Part shown: in pieces, positions 1 to 6,895 of the stretch
Layout: each line of letters begins with the position of its first letter
Position numbering within the stretch: position 1 is the stretch's first letter
Assembly: GCA_039927975.1 (NCBI GenBank)
Contig: JBDSTZ010000243.1
Location: 1-23,570, forward strand
DNA: 23,570 bases
DNA from: JBDSTZ01 sp039927975
Lineage (GTDB): Bacteria > Pseudomonadota > Gammaproteobacteria > Burkholderiales > Burkholderiaceae_D
Direction: 5' to 3'
Position numbers and translations under genes: made by a program
Notes under the pieces: generated by a model
What the model saw: the letters and a program-made list of their open reading frames with translations, nothing else
Told to the model about the DNA's origin: nothing
Database searches by the model: none

Positions 1-957
1 CCCGTGGCGGTAGACCAGGTCGTAGCATTCGGCCTGCGGCAAGCCGGCGCGCAAGGTCTCGAAGCTGCGGCCGCCGTCGCGGGTGCGGGTGACGGCCAGC
101 GCGGCGCCGCAGGGAATGCGGCGCTGGTCGGCTTCGGCCGGCACGAACCAGGCGGTGTCGGGGTCGTGGGGATGGGCCGCCACGGCGAAACCGAAGTCGG
201 ACAGCCCGGTGCCGGGCACGCTGGTGAGCTGGTTCCAGCGGCGGCCGCCGTCGGCCGAGCGCCAGATGCCGTTGTGGTGCTGGCACCAGAGCGCGTCGGG
301 GTCGCCGCCGGCGCGCACGATGCGATGGGGGTCCTGGACCGCCTCGTTTTCGTTCAGTTCGGGCGGCATGTAGTCGGCGCGCATGCCGGTCGCACTGATG
401 GACCAGCTGGCGCCGCCGTCGCGGGTGACCCACACGCCGCCGCAGGAGACGCCCACCAGCACGTGGTCGCTGTCGCGCGGATCGACGCAGACGCTGTGGA
501 TGCCGGGCGCGTCGTAGCCGCCGCCGAACCACTCGGCGCGCTGCGGCACGTCCCACAGCGCGCGCACCAGTTGCCAGGAGTCGCCACGGTCGCTTGATTT
601 GAACAGGCCGCCCGGCAGGGTGCCGGCCCACAGCACGCCGGGCTGGTCGACGCCGCCGGCGGCCATCGACCAGATCAACTTGTTCTTCCATTCGACCTTA
701 TCGGCGCTGCCTTCGGGCTTCTGCGGATAGGCCGGCGCGGCGATTTCCCGCCACGGCGCACCGGGCGCGTCACGCCGGTGCAGCTTGACGCCGAAGTGGC
801 CGAGATTGAGCGCGGCGTACAGGGCGCCGTCGCGGCGGTCGGCCAGCGCCATCGAGACCGGCTCGCCGAGAAAGTGGCGCTCGCCGACGCGCCAGCCGGC
901 GCCGTCCGGTTCGAGTTCGAACAGGCCCTTGCGGGTCGAGAGGAATGCGCGCTGCAT
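1..957 (-). CDS. BNR/Asp-box repeat beta-propeller protein (exo-alpha-sialidase-like), partial
   Basis: Partial gene: 319 residues are visible and the C-terminus lies beyond the left edge. Four Asp-box (SxDxGxxW) repeats are visible: SSDRGDSW (121-128), TRDGGASW (178-185), SADGGRRW (234-241) and TRDGGRSF (292-299). This spacing is that of the sialidase/VPS10-type beta-propeller (WD40/YVTN/BNR superfamily). There is no signal peptide, so it is probably cytoplasmic, and no sialidase catalytic set can be identified; 'sialidase' would be over-annotation. The ATG at 957 is chosen because a GGAGG ribosome site (962-967) precedes it inside the end of the upstream gene. It starts one base after the stop of the MoaD/ThiS-like gene, so the two form a translationally coupled pair. 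The substrate is unknown. Confidence 0.85.
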   Translation of the reverse strand, partial: MQRAFLSTRKGLFELEPDGAGWRVGERHFLGEPVSMALADRRDGALYAALNLGHFGVKLHRRDAPGAPWREIAAPAYPQKPEGSADKVEWKNKLIWSMAAGGVDQPGVLWAGTLPGGLFKSSDRGDSWQLVRALWDVPQRAEWFGGGYDAPGIHSVCVDPRDSDHVLVGVSCGGVWVTRDGGASWSISATGMRADYMPPELNENEAVQDPHRIVRAGGDPDALWCQHHNGIWRSADGGRRWNQLTSVPGTGLSDFGFAVAAHPHDPDTAWFVPAEADQRRIPCGAALAVTRTRDGGRSFETLRAGLPQAECYDLVYRHG

Positions 958-958
958 G

Positions 959-1228
959 TCAGCCTCCGGAAAGTGCTTGCAAGATGTAGACCTTGCTGTG
1001 CGGCCCGAGCGGGTCGTCCAGCAGGATACGCTCGGCGCAGCGGCGGCCGTCGATGAAGATGACGACGTTCTCGCGCAGGTGGCCCTGTTCGTCGAGCACG
1101 TAGCCGCGCAGGCGGGCATTGCGGGCGAAGGCGGCGTCGAGCGCCGGGCGCAGCTGCGTGGCCGCCGTCTCGACTTCGGGCAGTTCGGTGAAGCGGGCCA
1201 GCTGCTGGGTGAAAAAGAGTCGCGCCAT
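959..1228 (-). CDS. MoaD/ThiS family ubiquitin-like protein
   Basis: 89 residues ending in Gly-Gly (ALSGG), the hallmark of ubiquitin-fold sulfur carriers of the MoaD/ThiS family, whose C-terminal glycine is adenylated and thiocarboxylated. The length and the VVIFIDGRRC segment near residues 55-64 fit that fold. The ATG at 1228 gives MARLFFTQQL, typical of the first beta strand; an upstream in-frame extension to 1270 adds only residues without a fold role. The next gene is not a molybdopterin or thiamine enzyme but a BNR-propeller protein, so the usual pathways are not supported by context. It may donate sulfur to an unidentified acceptor or act as a conjugated modifier. Family assignment is good; the pathway is unknown. 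Confidence 0.8.
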   Translation of the reverse strand: MARLFFTQQLARFTELPEVETAATQLRPALDAAFARNARLRGYVLDEQGHLRENVVIFIDGRRCAERILLDDPLGPHSKVYILQALSGG

Positions 1229-1292
1229 GGGGATCGCCGCAAGCGAAAGGGTGCCCCATTCTAGCGGCAAATCGGCGCCATGGCCTACAATG

Positions 1293-1340
1293 AAAGCGCG
1301 GGCCGATGGGCGCCCGCGGCGGCGCTCCGCGCGCTTTTTT
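1293..1340 (+). terminator. Hairpin with T-run (possible terminator or leader hairpin)
   Basis: AAAGCGCG at 1293-1300 is complementary to CGCGCTTT at 1330-1337 and the second arm runs into six T residues (1335-1340). The intervening bases are GC-rich and can extend the stem (GGGCGCC with GGCGCTC). It resembles a rho-independent terminator in the plus direction, but it lies between two divergent genes just ahead of the gene at 1368, so no upstream plus-strand transcript is visible for it to end. It could act as an attenuator. Confidence 0.35.
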
Positions 1341-1367
1341 CATGCCTTCACACTGCGAAAGACTGCC

Positions 1368-1682
1368 ATGCCGATCAAGCCAGAACAACTCGCCGCCCTG
1401 ATGCATGAAGTGGAAATCGAAGACCCGATCGATTTCGCCGATCTGCCGTTCGAGGAAGACCAGCTGCGCGATCTGGTCGCCAGCCACTTGTGCGAGATGG
1501 CGGCGGCGATGGAGAACTTCAGCACCGAGGACCGCCTGATGACGCTGCTGGCGGTGTCGGCCAAGCTGGTGCTGGAAAACCTGGTGCTGCACCTGCAGCT
1601 GCTGCAGCGTCACGGCTTGCCGGTGGGCGACAACGTCGAGGCGCTGTTGAGCCGCCTGCGCAAGAGCGATCCGTCGCCCTGA
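1368..1682 (+). CDS. Small hypothetical protein, largely helical
   Basis: 104 residues, MPIKPEQL at the start and LRKSDPSP at the end. The N-terminal half is acidic (VEIEDPIDFADLPFEEDQ) and the rest is predicted by eye to be amphipathic helices (LVASHLCEMAAAMENF, LMTLLAVSAKLVLENLVLHLQLLQ). There is no signal peptide, membrane segment or metal-binding cluster; it has one Cys. Codon use and GC-rich third positions match the real genes nearby. The ATG at 1368 is chosen because the acidic domain begins right after it; the longer reading frame from 1119 overlaps the divergent gene. I do not recognise the family. It stands alone between the divergent MoaD-like gene and the prsT promoter region. Confidence 0.7.
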   Translation: MPIKPEQLAALMHEVEIEDPIDFADLPFEEDQLRDLVASHLCEMAAAMENFSTEDRLMTLLAVSAKLVLENLVLHLQLLQRHGLPVGDNVEALLSRLRKSDPSP

Positions 1683-1715
1683 ATCCACAAAGTGTCAAAA
1701 AGCAGCATTTGCAAA

Positions 1716-1744
1716 TTGTAAATGGCTGTTAAATCTTATATCAT
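1716..1744 (+). promoter_or_regulatory. Candidate sigma-70 promoter
   Basis: TTGTAA (1716-1721), a 17-base spacer and TATCAT (1739-1744) in an AT-rich stretch that contrasts with the GC-rich surroundings. It lies about 290 bases ahead of prsT and would place the start point near 1751, just before the inverted repeat at 1756-1777. Sequence match only. Confidence 0.4.
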
Positions 1745-1755
1745 GTTTATTTTCC

Positions 1756-1777
1756 AGGGGAAATTATGATGTCCCCT
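1756..1777. promoter_or_regulatory. Inverted repeat AGGGGA-N10-TCCCCT
   Basis: Perfect 6-base arms (1756-1761 and 1772-1777) around an AT-rich 10-base centre. It falls over or just after the start point predicted from the promoter at 1716-1744, which is a usual place for a repressor site; an RNA hairpin is the alternative. It is not followed by a T-run, so it is not a standard terminator. Confidence 0.35.
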
Positions 1778-1900
1778 TGCAAACGTGGTGTCGCAATTTT
1801 GGCGTGACCCGCGAATTTTCAACTGTTCGGTCCTAGAAGCGCGCGGGACGTGCTACCTTTAGTTTCCGTACCGCAAGTTGGCGGGACGGGCTGTGCGACC

Positions 1901-1916
1901 GGGTAATTGTTTTGCA
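1901..1916 (+). promoter_or_regulatory. Candidate sigma-54 promoter of prsT
   Basis: GG at 1902-1903 and GC at 1914-1915 have the required 10-base separation, and the -12 element is a perfect TTGCA. The -24 side (GGGTAA) departs from TGGCAC. It would start transcription near 1927, about 110 bases before prsT. PEP-CTERM loci are known to be controlled by the PrsK/PrsR pair, of which PrsR is a sigma-54 activator; neither regulator is encoded in this window. Confidence 0.4.
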
Positions 1917-1937
1917 ACATTGGTGCATTACCTAAGA

Positions 1938-1986
1938 CAACATTTTCGTTCCATGAGGTATTATTAACACTCAGGAAACGAAGTTG
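1938..1986. promoter_or_regulatory. Long imperfect inverted repeat in the prsT leader
   Basis: The arm at 1938-1957 (CAAC...TTCGTTCC.TGAG) pairs with 1970-1986 (CTCAGG.AACGAAGTTG) through 16 base pairs with three small bulges, around an AT-rich 12-base centre that contains TATTAT (1959-1964). It ends about 50 bases before the prsT start codon. It could be a leader hairpin or a protein-binding site. Confidence 0.4.
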
Positions 1987-2035
1987 TCCATTTCACCCAC
2001 CGTGCATCGTCACAGCGTCATCTAAAGGGATATTC

Positions 2036-4816
2036 ATGTCGCGTTATGTCAGCAAGCGCTCCTGGAGCGCCGCAGTTCTCTCCGGCGCCGTCGTGCTGGG
2101 AGCCGGTCTTAGCGCTTGCCAGCGCACGGAATCGACTGCGACCTTGTTGGCGGAAGCGAAACAATACCAGGCCAAGGGCGACAACAAGGCCGCCCTGATC
2201 CAGCTCAAGAACGCGGTCTCGAAGAGTCCGGAAGACGGCGAAGCGCGCTTGCTGCTGGCCAGCGCTTACCGCGACGGCGGCGACCCGGTCTCGGCCGAAA
2301 AGGAAGTGCGCAAGGCGATGAGCCTCAAGATAGCCGCCGAGCGGACCCTGCCGATCCTGGCGGCGAGCTTGCTGGCGCAAGGCCAGTTCCAGAAAGTGCT
2401 CGACGAAATCACGCCGGAAGCGGCCGCCAAGTCGGCCGCGCTGCTGGCGGTACGCGGCGACGCCAGCCTGGCGCTCGGCCAGCAGGCCCAGGCCAAGGAA
2501 CTGTACCAGCAGGCGCTGGCGGTGCAACCGAATTCGGGCGAGGCGCTGGTCGGCCTGGCACGCCACGCGATCGGCCAGAACGACAGCGCCGCGGCCCAGC
2601 GCTACGCCGACGAGGCGGTCGCCAAGGATGCCAAGAATCCGGAAGCGTGGATGTTCAAGGGCATGCTGCTGCGCGGCAAAGGCAAGCCGGAAGAAGCGCT
2701 GGTCGCCTACGACCAGGCCTTGCTGCTCAAACCCGAACACCGCACCGCGCACATTGAAAAGGCGTACACCGAAATCGGCCTGGGCAAGTTCGACGCCGCC
2801 AAGGCCGACCTCGACGCGGCGCGCAAGCTGGCGCCGGGCAACCTGGTGATCACCTACACCCAGGCCTTGCTCGATTTCACCCAAGGCAAGAACGCGGTGG
2901 CCCTCGAATCGCTGCAAAAAGTGCTGCGCGTCGCGCCCGAGCACATGCCGAGCATCCTGCTGGCCGGCGCGGTCGAGCTGAACCTGGGCTCGATCCAGCA
3001 GGCCGAGAAGCACTTGCGCAAGTATGTCGAGGCCTTCCCCGCCAATCTGTACGCGCGCAAGCTGCTGGCCCAGGCCCTGCTCAAGAGTTCGCAGCCGGCC
3101 GACGCCGCCGCCGCGCTGGCGCCGGCATTGAAGGAACCGTCGGAAGACCCGCAACTGCTGGCGCTGGCCGGCCAGTCCTACATCCAGTCGAAGGATTACG
3201 ACAAGGCCACCAGCTACTTTGAAAAAGCCAGCGCGCTGGCGCCGAAGACGGCCGCGCTGCACACCTCGCTGGGCCTGGCCAAGCTGGGCCAGGGCGACAA
3301 GGCCAAGGCGGTCAGCGAACTCGAACTGGCCGCTTCGCTTGATCCGAAATCGCCGAACGCCGGCATCGCGCTGGTCCAGACCGAACTGAGCTTGAAGCAC
3401 TTCGACAAAGCGCTGGTCGCCGCCGAGAACCTCGAAAAGCAGCAGCCCGACAATCCGCAAGTGCAGAACCTCAAGGGCGGGGTCTACCTGAGCATGGCCG
3501 ATCCGGTCAAGGCGCGCGCGGCGTTCGAGAAGGCCGTGGCGCTGCAGGCGACCTTTTACCCGGCGGTGGCCAACCTGGCCCAGCTCGACATGCGCGAGGG
3601 CAAGCCGGCCGCCGCCAAGGCGCGCATGCAGGCGCTGCTCGACAAGGACAAGAAGAATATCGCCGTGATGAGCGCGCTGGCCGACATCGCGCTGGCCGAC
3701 CACCATCCGGAGGAAGCGACCACCTGGCTGGAAAAGGCGGTGGCTGACAATCCGGACGCGGTGGCGCCGGCGATCCGGCTGGCCTCGCATTACCTGCGCC
3801 AGAAACAGGAGCAAAAGGCGCTGACCCTGGTGCGCAAGTACCAGACCGCCGACCCGGCCAACGCCGACCTGCTCGACCTGCTCGGCCAGACCCAGCTGGC
3901 CAACAAGGACGCGGCCGGCGCGCTGGAAACCTACAGCAAGCTGGTCAACGTGCTGCCGAAGTCGGCCCCGGCCCAGCTGCGCCTGGCCGCCGTCCACCTC
4001 GAACTCAAGAACGACGGCGCGGCCGCCGAGGACCTCAAGCGCGCGCTCGCGCTCGACCCGAACCTGCTGCAGGCGCGCCTGGGCCAGGTGACGCTGGCGA
4101 TGCGGCGCAACAATCCGGACGAGGCGATGGCGGTGGTGCGCCAGATCCAGAAGCAGAACGACAAGAGCAACCTCGGCTATGTGCTCGAAGGCGACGTGCT
4201 GGTGATGCAGAAGAAATTCGCCCAGGCCTTGCCGGCCTACGACAAAGCCTTCGGCATGGCCAAGTCGCCGCAATTGCTGGTCAAGATCGCCGAAGTGATG
4301 AAGGCGCTCGGCAAGGCCAAGGAAGGCCGTGCCCGCCTCGACCAGTGGGCCAAGGAGCAGCCGAAGGAACCGGTGGTGGCGCTGTACCTGGCCGACGCCG
4401 CGCTCGGCGAGCAACAGTACAAGGAAGCCATCGCGCGCTTCGAGGCGCTGCTCAAGACCACGCCGGGCAACGCGCTGCTGCTCAACAATCTGGCCTACGC
4501 GTATCAGAAAGAAAAAGACCCGCGCGCGCTGGCCACCGCCGAGCAAGCCTTGAAGGCGGCGCCGAACAGCCCGGCCATCCTCGACACGGTCGGCTGGATG
4601 CTCACCGAACAGGGCAACGCCACGCGCGGCCTGCCGCTGCTGCAACAGGCGGTCACGCTGGCGCCGAGCGCCACCGAGCTGCGCTACCACCTGGCGGTGG
4701 CGTTGCAAAAGACCGGCGACAAGGCCGGCGCGCGCAAGGAAATCGATAAGTTGCTCTCAAACAATAAGACCTTCCCCCAAATGGAGGATGCTAAATCCTT
4801 GTTGAGAATTCTTTGA
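2036..4816 (+). CDS. prsT: PEP-CTERM system TPR-repeat lipoprotein PrsT
   Basis: 926 residues. A lipoprotein signal peptide with lipobox LSAC puts the lipidated Cys at residue 28. The rest is continuous tetratricopeptide repeats, with repeated units such as PEEALVAYDQALLLKPEH and DKATSYFEKASALAPKT. Length, lipobox and TPR array match the PrsT family (TIGR02917) that accompanies exosortase A loci. It is probably anchored in the envelope facing the periplasm as a scaffold; its exact role in PEP-CTERM biology is not established. ATG 2036 is chosen over the open frame extending to 1907 because AAAGGGA (2024-2030) precedes it and the signal peptide begins there. The next gene, a FeeM-like acyltransferase, is a known neighbour of prsT. 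Confidence 0.93.
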   Translation: MSRYVSKRSWSAAVLSGAVVLGAGLSACQRTESTATLLAEAKQYQAKGDNKAALIQLKNAVSKSPEDGEARLLLASAYRDGGDPVSAEKEVRKAMSLKIAAERTLPILAASLLAQGQFQKVLDEITPEAAAKSAALLAVRGDASLALGQQAQAKELYQQALAVQPNSGEALVGLARHAIGQNDSAAAQRYADEAVAKDAKNPEAWMFKGMLLRGKGKPEEALVAYDQALLLKPEHRTAHIEKAYTEIGLGKFDAAKADLDAARKLAPGNLVITYTQALLDFTQGKNAVALESLQKVLRVAPEHMPSILLAGAVELNLGSIQQAEKHLRKYVEAFPANLYARKLLAQALLKSSQPADAAAALAPALKEPSEDPQLLALAGQSYIQSKDYDKATSYFEKASALAPKTAALHTSLGLAKLGQGDKAKAVSELELAASLDPKSPNAGIALVQTELSLKHFDKALVAAENLEKQQPDNPQVQNLKGGVYLSMADPVKARAAFEKAVALQATFYPAVANLAQLDMREGKPAAAKARMQALLDKDKKNIAVMSALADIALADHHPEEATTWLEKAVADNPDAVAPAIRLASHYLRQKQEQKALTLVRKYQTADPANADLLDLLGQTQLANKDAAGALETYSKLVNVLPKSAPAQLRLAAVHLELKNDGAAAEDLKRALALDPNLLQARLGQVTLAMRRNNPDEAMAVVRQIQKQNDKSNLGYVLEGDVLVMQKKFAQALPAYDKAFGMAKSPQLLVKIAEVMKALGKAKEGRARLDQWAKEQPKEPVVALYLADAALGEQQYKEAIARFEALLKTTPGNALLLNNLAYAYQKEKDPRALATAEQALKAAPNSPAILDTVGWMLTEQGNATRGLPLLQQAVTLAPSATELRYHLAVALQKTGDKAGARKEIDKLLSNNKTFPQMEDAKSLLRIL

Positions 4817-4829
4817 AGCAATATATGAT
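4802..4829 (+). promoter_or_regulatory. Sigma-70-type promoter of the acyltransferase gene
   Basis: TTGAGA (4802-4807), a 16-base spacer and TATGAT (4824-4829): five of six consensus bases in each hexamer. The -35 element lies in the last codons of prsT. The predicted start point (about 4836) falls inside the palindrome at 4834-4849, so the downstream gene can be expressed and repressed independently of prsT. Confidence 0.55.
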
Positions 4830-4833
4830 GGCT

Positions 4834-4849
4834 TTATCCAAGTGGATAA
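4834..4849. promoter_or_regulatory. Palindromic operator-like site TTATCCA-AG-TGGATAA
   Basis: Perfect 7-base half-sites around a 2-base centre, located 5 bases after the -10 hexamer and covering the expected start point. This arrangement is typical of a repressor operator. In RNA it would form a short stem without a T-run, so it is not a convincing terminator for prsT. Confidence 0.5.
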
Positions 4850-4899
4850 GCTGAGCTGTGCGCCCCGCTCCCGGCGCACGCTCTCGCTTGGCACGGACC

Positions 4900-4928
4900 G
4901 TTCGCGGCCCGTCGCTCGCGGGCCGAAC
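4900..4928 (+). promoter_or_regulatory. GC-rich leader hairpin ahead of the acyltransferase
   Basis: GTTCG (4900-4904) pairs with CGAAC (4924-4928) and GCCCG (4907-4911) with CGGGC (4919-4923), leaving a 2-base bulge and a 7-base loop. It ends about 10 bases before the AAGGAG ribosome site. It may limit ribosome access or shape the leader; no T-run follows. Confidence 0.4.
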
Positions 4929-4950
4929 TGGGAGCAAGAAGGAGATGCCT

Positions 4951-5730
4951 GTGAATGCCAGCACCGATGAAAACCCGGCCGGGGGAAAAGAAACTACGGC
5001 TGAGCTCGTATCGTACGCGCAAGTTATTGATGAACGAGATACTATAACGTCCACTGAATATGAGGACGTTATTGTGAACCAAGATTTGTATGGCATTCGG
5101 CTGACCGATACAGCCGAGGGCCGCAACTCTGCCAGCATGCTGATCAGCAAGATGTACGCTTGGCGTGGCTATGCTGGCACCCACCATTTCAACGACGATC
5201 CGAACCGGATCACACTGACCGCGACCGACAAGGGCGACGTGGTGGGCACCCTCACGCTCGGCATCGATTCGCCGATCGGCTTGATGGCCGACCAGATCTT
5301 CAAGGAAGAGCTGGACGCCCACCGGGCGCGCGGCGCCAAGCTGTGCGAATTCACCAAGCTGGCGTTCGACCCGGCGGTGCGCTCGAAAACCTCGCTGGCC
5401 AACCTGTTCCACCTGGCCGTGATCTACGCGCGCGACATCCACCATTGCACCGACATCGTGATCGAGGTCAATCCGCGCCACCGCCGCTTCTACGAGCACA
5501 TGCTCGGTTTCGAGCGCCAGGGCGAGGTGCGGGTCAATCCGCGCGTCAACGCGCCGGCGTATTTGCTGAGGGTTAACCTGGACTTCGTCACCGAGCAGAT
5601 CAACAAGCACGGCGGCACTTACAGCTCGGGCGCGGTGGAGCGCTCCTTCTATCCGTATTTTTTCTCGCCGCGCGAGGAAGTCGGTATCATCAATCGTCTG
5701 CTGCGCGCCGACGAATCGCAAGCGGCGTGA
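4951..5730 (+). CDS. N-acyl amino acid synthase, FeeM type (PEP-CTERM/exosortase-associated acyltransferase)
   Basis: 259 residues. It resembles the FeeM/LuxI-related GNAT-fold acyltransferases that transfer long-chain acyl groups from acyl carrier protein to an amino acid, a family previously reported to be linked to PEP-CTERM/exosortase loci (TIGR03694-like). The conserved block is visible: LCEFTKLAFDP, then ANLFHLAVIYARD, IVIEVNPRHRRFYEHMLGFE, and the C-terminal YPYFFSPREE. There is no signal peptide; the enzyme is cytoplasmic. The start is uncertain: AAGGAG (4939-4944) abuts the ATG at 4945, while the in-frame GTG at 4951 has the normal 6-base spacing, so GTG is preferred. The gene follows prsT by 134 bases and has its own promoter and palindrome. 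The acyl chain and amino acid used cannot be read from the sequence. Confidence 0.88.
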   Translation: MNASTDENPAGGKETTAELVSYAQVIDERDTITSTEYEDVIVNQDLYGIRLTDTAEGRNSASMLISKMYAWRGYAGTHHFNDDPNRITLTATDKGDVVGTLTLGIDSPIGLMADQIFKEELDAHRARGAKLCEFTKLAFDPAVRSKTSLANLFHLAVIYARDIHHCTDIVIEVNPRHRRFYEHMLGFERQGEVRVNPRVNAPAYLLRVNLDFVTEQINKHGGTYSSGAVERSFYPYFFSPREEVGIINRLLRADESQAA

Positions 5731-5754
5731 CACGCCGCCGGCTGGCCTGGCGGC
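5722..5754. terminator. Overlapping GC-rich hairpins between convergent genes
   Basis: GCGGCGTG (5722-5729) and CACGCCGC (5731-5738) form a perfect palindrome centred on the stop codon of the acyltransferase, and GCCGCC (5734-5739) can instead pair with GGCGGC (5749-5754). The site lies in the 61-base gap between convergent genes. No T-run follows in either direction, so termination is plausible but not shown. Confidence 0.35.
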
Positions 5755-5791
5755 CTGCCGCATCCCTCCCCGTCCGGCCGTCCAGCTCGCG

Positions 5792-6895
5792 TTAGAGCTT
5801 GACCGGTTCGGTCTGCGGGCCGCCGTCTTTCGGCGACAAAAATGCTTTATGGAACAAGTGGCGCGCCAGCATCAGTGGCGGCATGCGCAGCCAATTGCCG
5901 CGCAGGTAGAGGGCGAAGCGCGCCGCCCCGCTGAGGCGGTCGGCGCAGCTGGCGTGCAGCGGAAGCAGGGCGCGCAGGAACAGCGCGTCCATCAGGGCCA
6001 GCAGCGCGGCGTTGGGACACCCGGCCTCGGCCGCCGCCAGCGCCGCCGGCGGCACCGGGGTGCCGAGCAGTCGCGCGCTGTAGCGCAGCGCGTAAAACAA
6101 GGGCCGGGCCAGATCGAGTTCGACGGCGCGCGCCGGCAAGGCGGCCCAGAAGGCCGGCGCGGTGCCGAAATGGCGCAGCAGCCGGTCGATGTCGACCAGA
6201 TCGCGCAATCCCTTGTCGAACTCGCCATCGCAGAACAGGTGGACCGCGCTGTGCAGCAGCATGTCGGCCGGCGCCAGCGTCCACAGGCCCGGCTGGCCGG
6301 CCAGCGGCACGGCGGCGGCGCGCAGCTTGGCCGGATCGGGGCGCAGCGCCGCCGTTTTCGGCAGGATCGCGTGGTGCACGTCGATCAGGCTCTGGCGCTT
6401 GATGTGGCGCATCGGCGGCAGTTCGTGCATCCACTGGCGGTAGTAGCGCTGGTCGTAATCGTCGAGGTGGGTCGCGGCCCAGCCGTTCAACATCAGGCGC
6501 GCCTCGACCTCGGGCAGGCGCTGTTCCGGCACCAGCAGGTCGATATCGGAAAACAGCCGCCCGCGCGCCGGCGGCAGGCCGGCCGCCGCGTAGGCGCCGC
6601 CCTTGAGCAGGATCAGCGGCAAGCCGAGCGGCGCGAGCGCGCGCGCGATGCAGGCGATTTCCCAGCGCACCCCCTGGCTGTGGCGCAGCGCCAGCGTGCG
6701 GGCCCATTCGAGGTGCTCGCGCGCCTCGGCCGGAATGCGATCCATCAAGTCATGCTGGTCGACCAGCCCGAGAATGCTCGCGCTCAGGTTGGCGCTGACC
6801 GACTGGCGCAGCAGCAGGTCCCACTCGGCCAGGTTGAAACCGGCCATCGCGGCGGGCTCGCGAAAGGCGCGCACCAGCAAGGGCAAGCTGCTCAT
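5792..6895 (-). CDS. Nucleotidyltransferase family protein (PF14907-like)
   Basis: 367 residues. The hallmark of the family is seen at 97-100 (LKGG) and 116-122 (SDIDLLV), where D117 and D119 are the likely metal-binding pair of the polymerase-beta-like nucleotidyltransferase fold. The long C-terminal helical part includes HSAVHLFCDGEFDKGLRDLVDID, also typical. PF14907-type proteins occur in exopolysaccharide regions and in some lasso-peptide clusters, where they act on the peptide or its phosphate; the substrate here is unknown. The start overlaps the stop of the HprK-related gene by four bases (ATGA), so it is the last gene of a coupled cassette. No membrane segment or signal peptide is seen. 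Confidence 0.85.
   Translation of the reverse strand: MSSLPLLVRAFREPAAMAGFNLAEWDLLLRQSVSANLSASILGLVDQHDLMDRIPAEAREHLEWARTLALRHSQGVRWEIACIARALAPLGLPLILLKGGAYAAAGLPPARGRLFSDIDLLVPEQRLPEVEARLMLNGWAATHLDDYDQRYYRQWMHELPPMRHIKRQSLIDVHHAILPKTAALRPDPAKLRAAAVPLAGQPGLWTLAPADMLLHSAVHLFCDGEFDKGLRDLVDIDRLLRHFGTAPAFWAALPARAVELDLARPLFYALRYSARLLGTPVPPAALAAAEAGCPNAALLALMDALFLRALLPLHASCADRLSGAARFALYLRGNWLRMPPLMLARHLFHKAFLSPKDGGPQTEPVKL

Noticed and set aside
675..1688. 337-codon minus-strand frame spanning the MoaD-like and hypothetical genes
   Set aside because: It crosses the intergenic region and two better-supported genes and has no domain; an out-of-frame artefact.
2018..4708. 896-codon minus-strand open frame opposite prsT
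   Set aside because: A shadow of the GC-rich TPR gene; its composition (Arg/Gln/Leu/Val-rich, no domain) is typical of an antisense frame.
4888..4905. TTGGCACGG followed by TTCGC, resembling a sigma-54 promoter before the acyltransferase
   Set aside because: The -24 half is perfect, but the GC of the -12 half is two bases too far, and sigma-54 promoters tolerate almost no spacing change.
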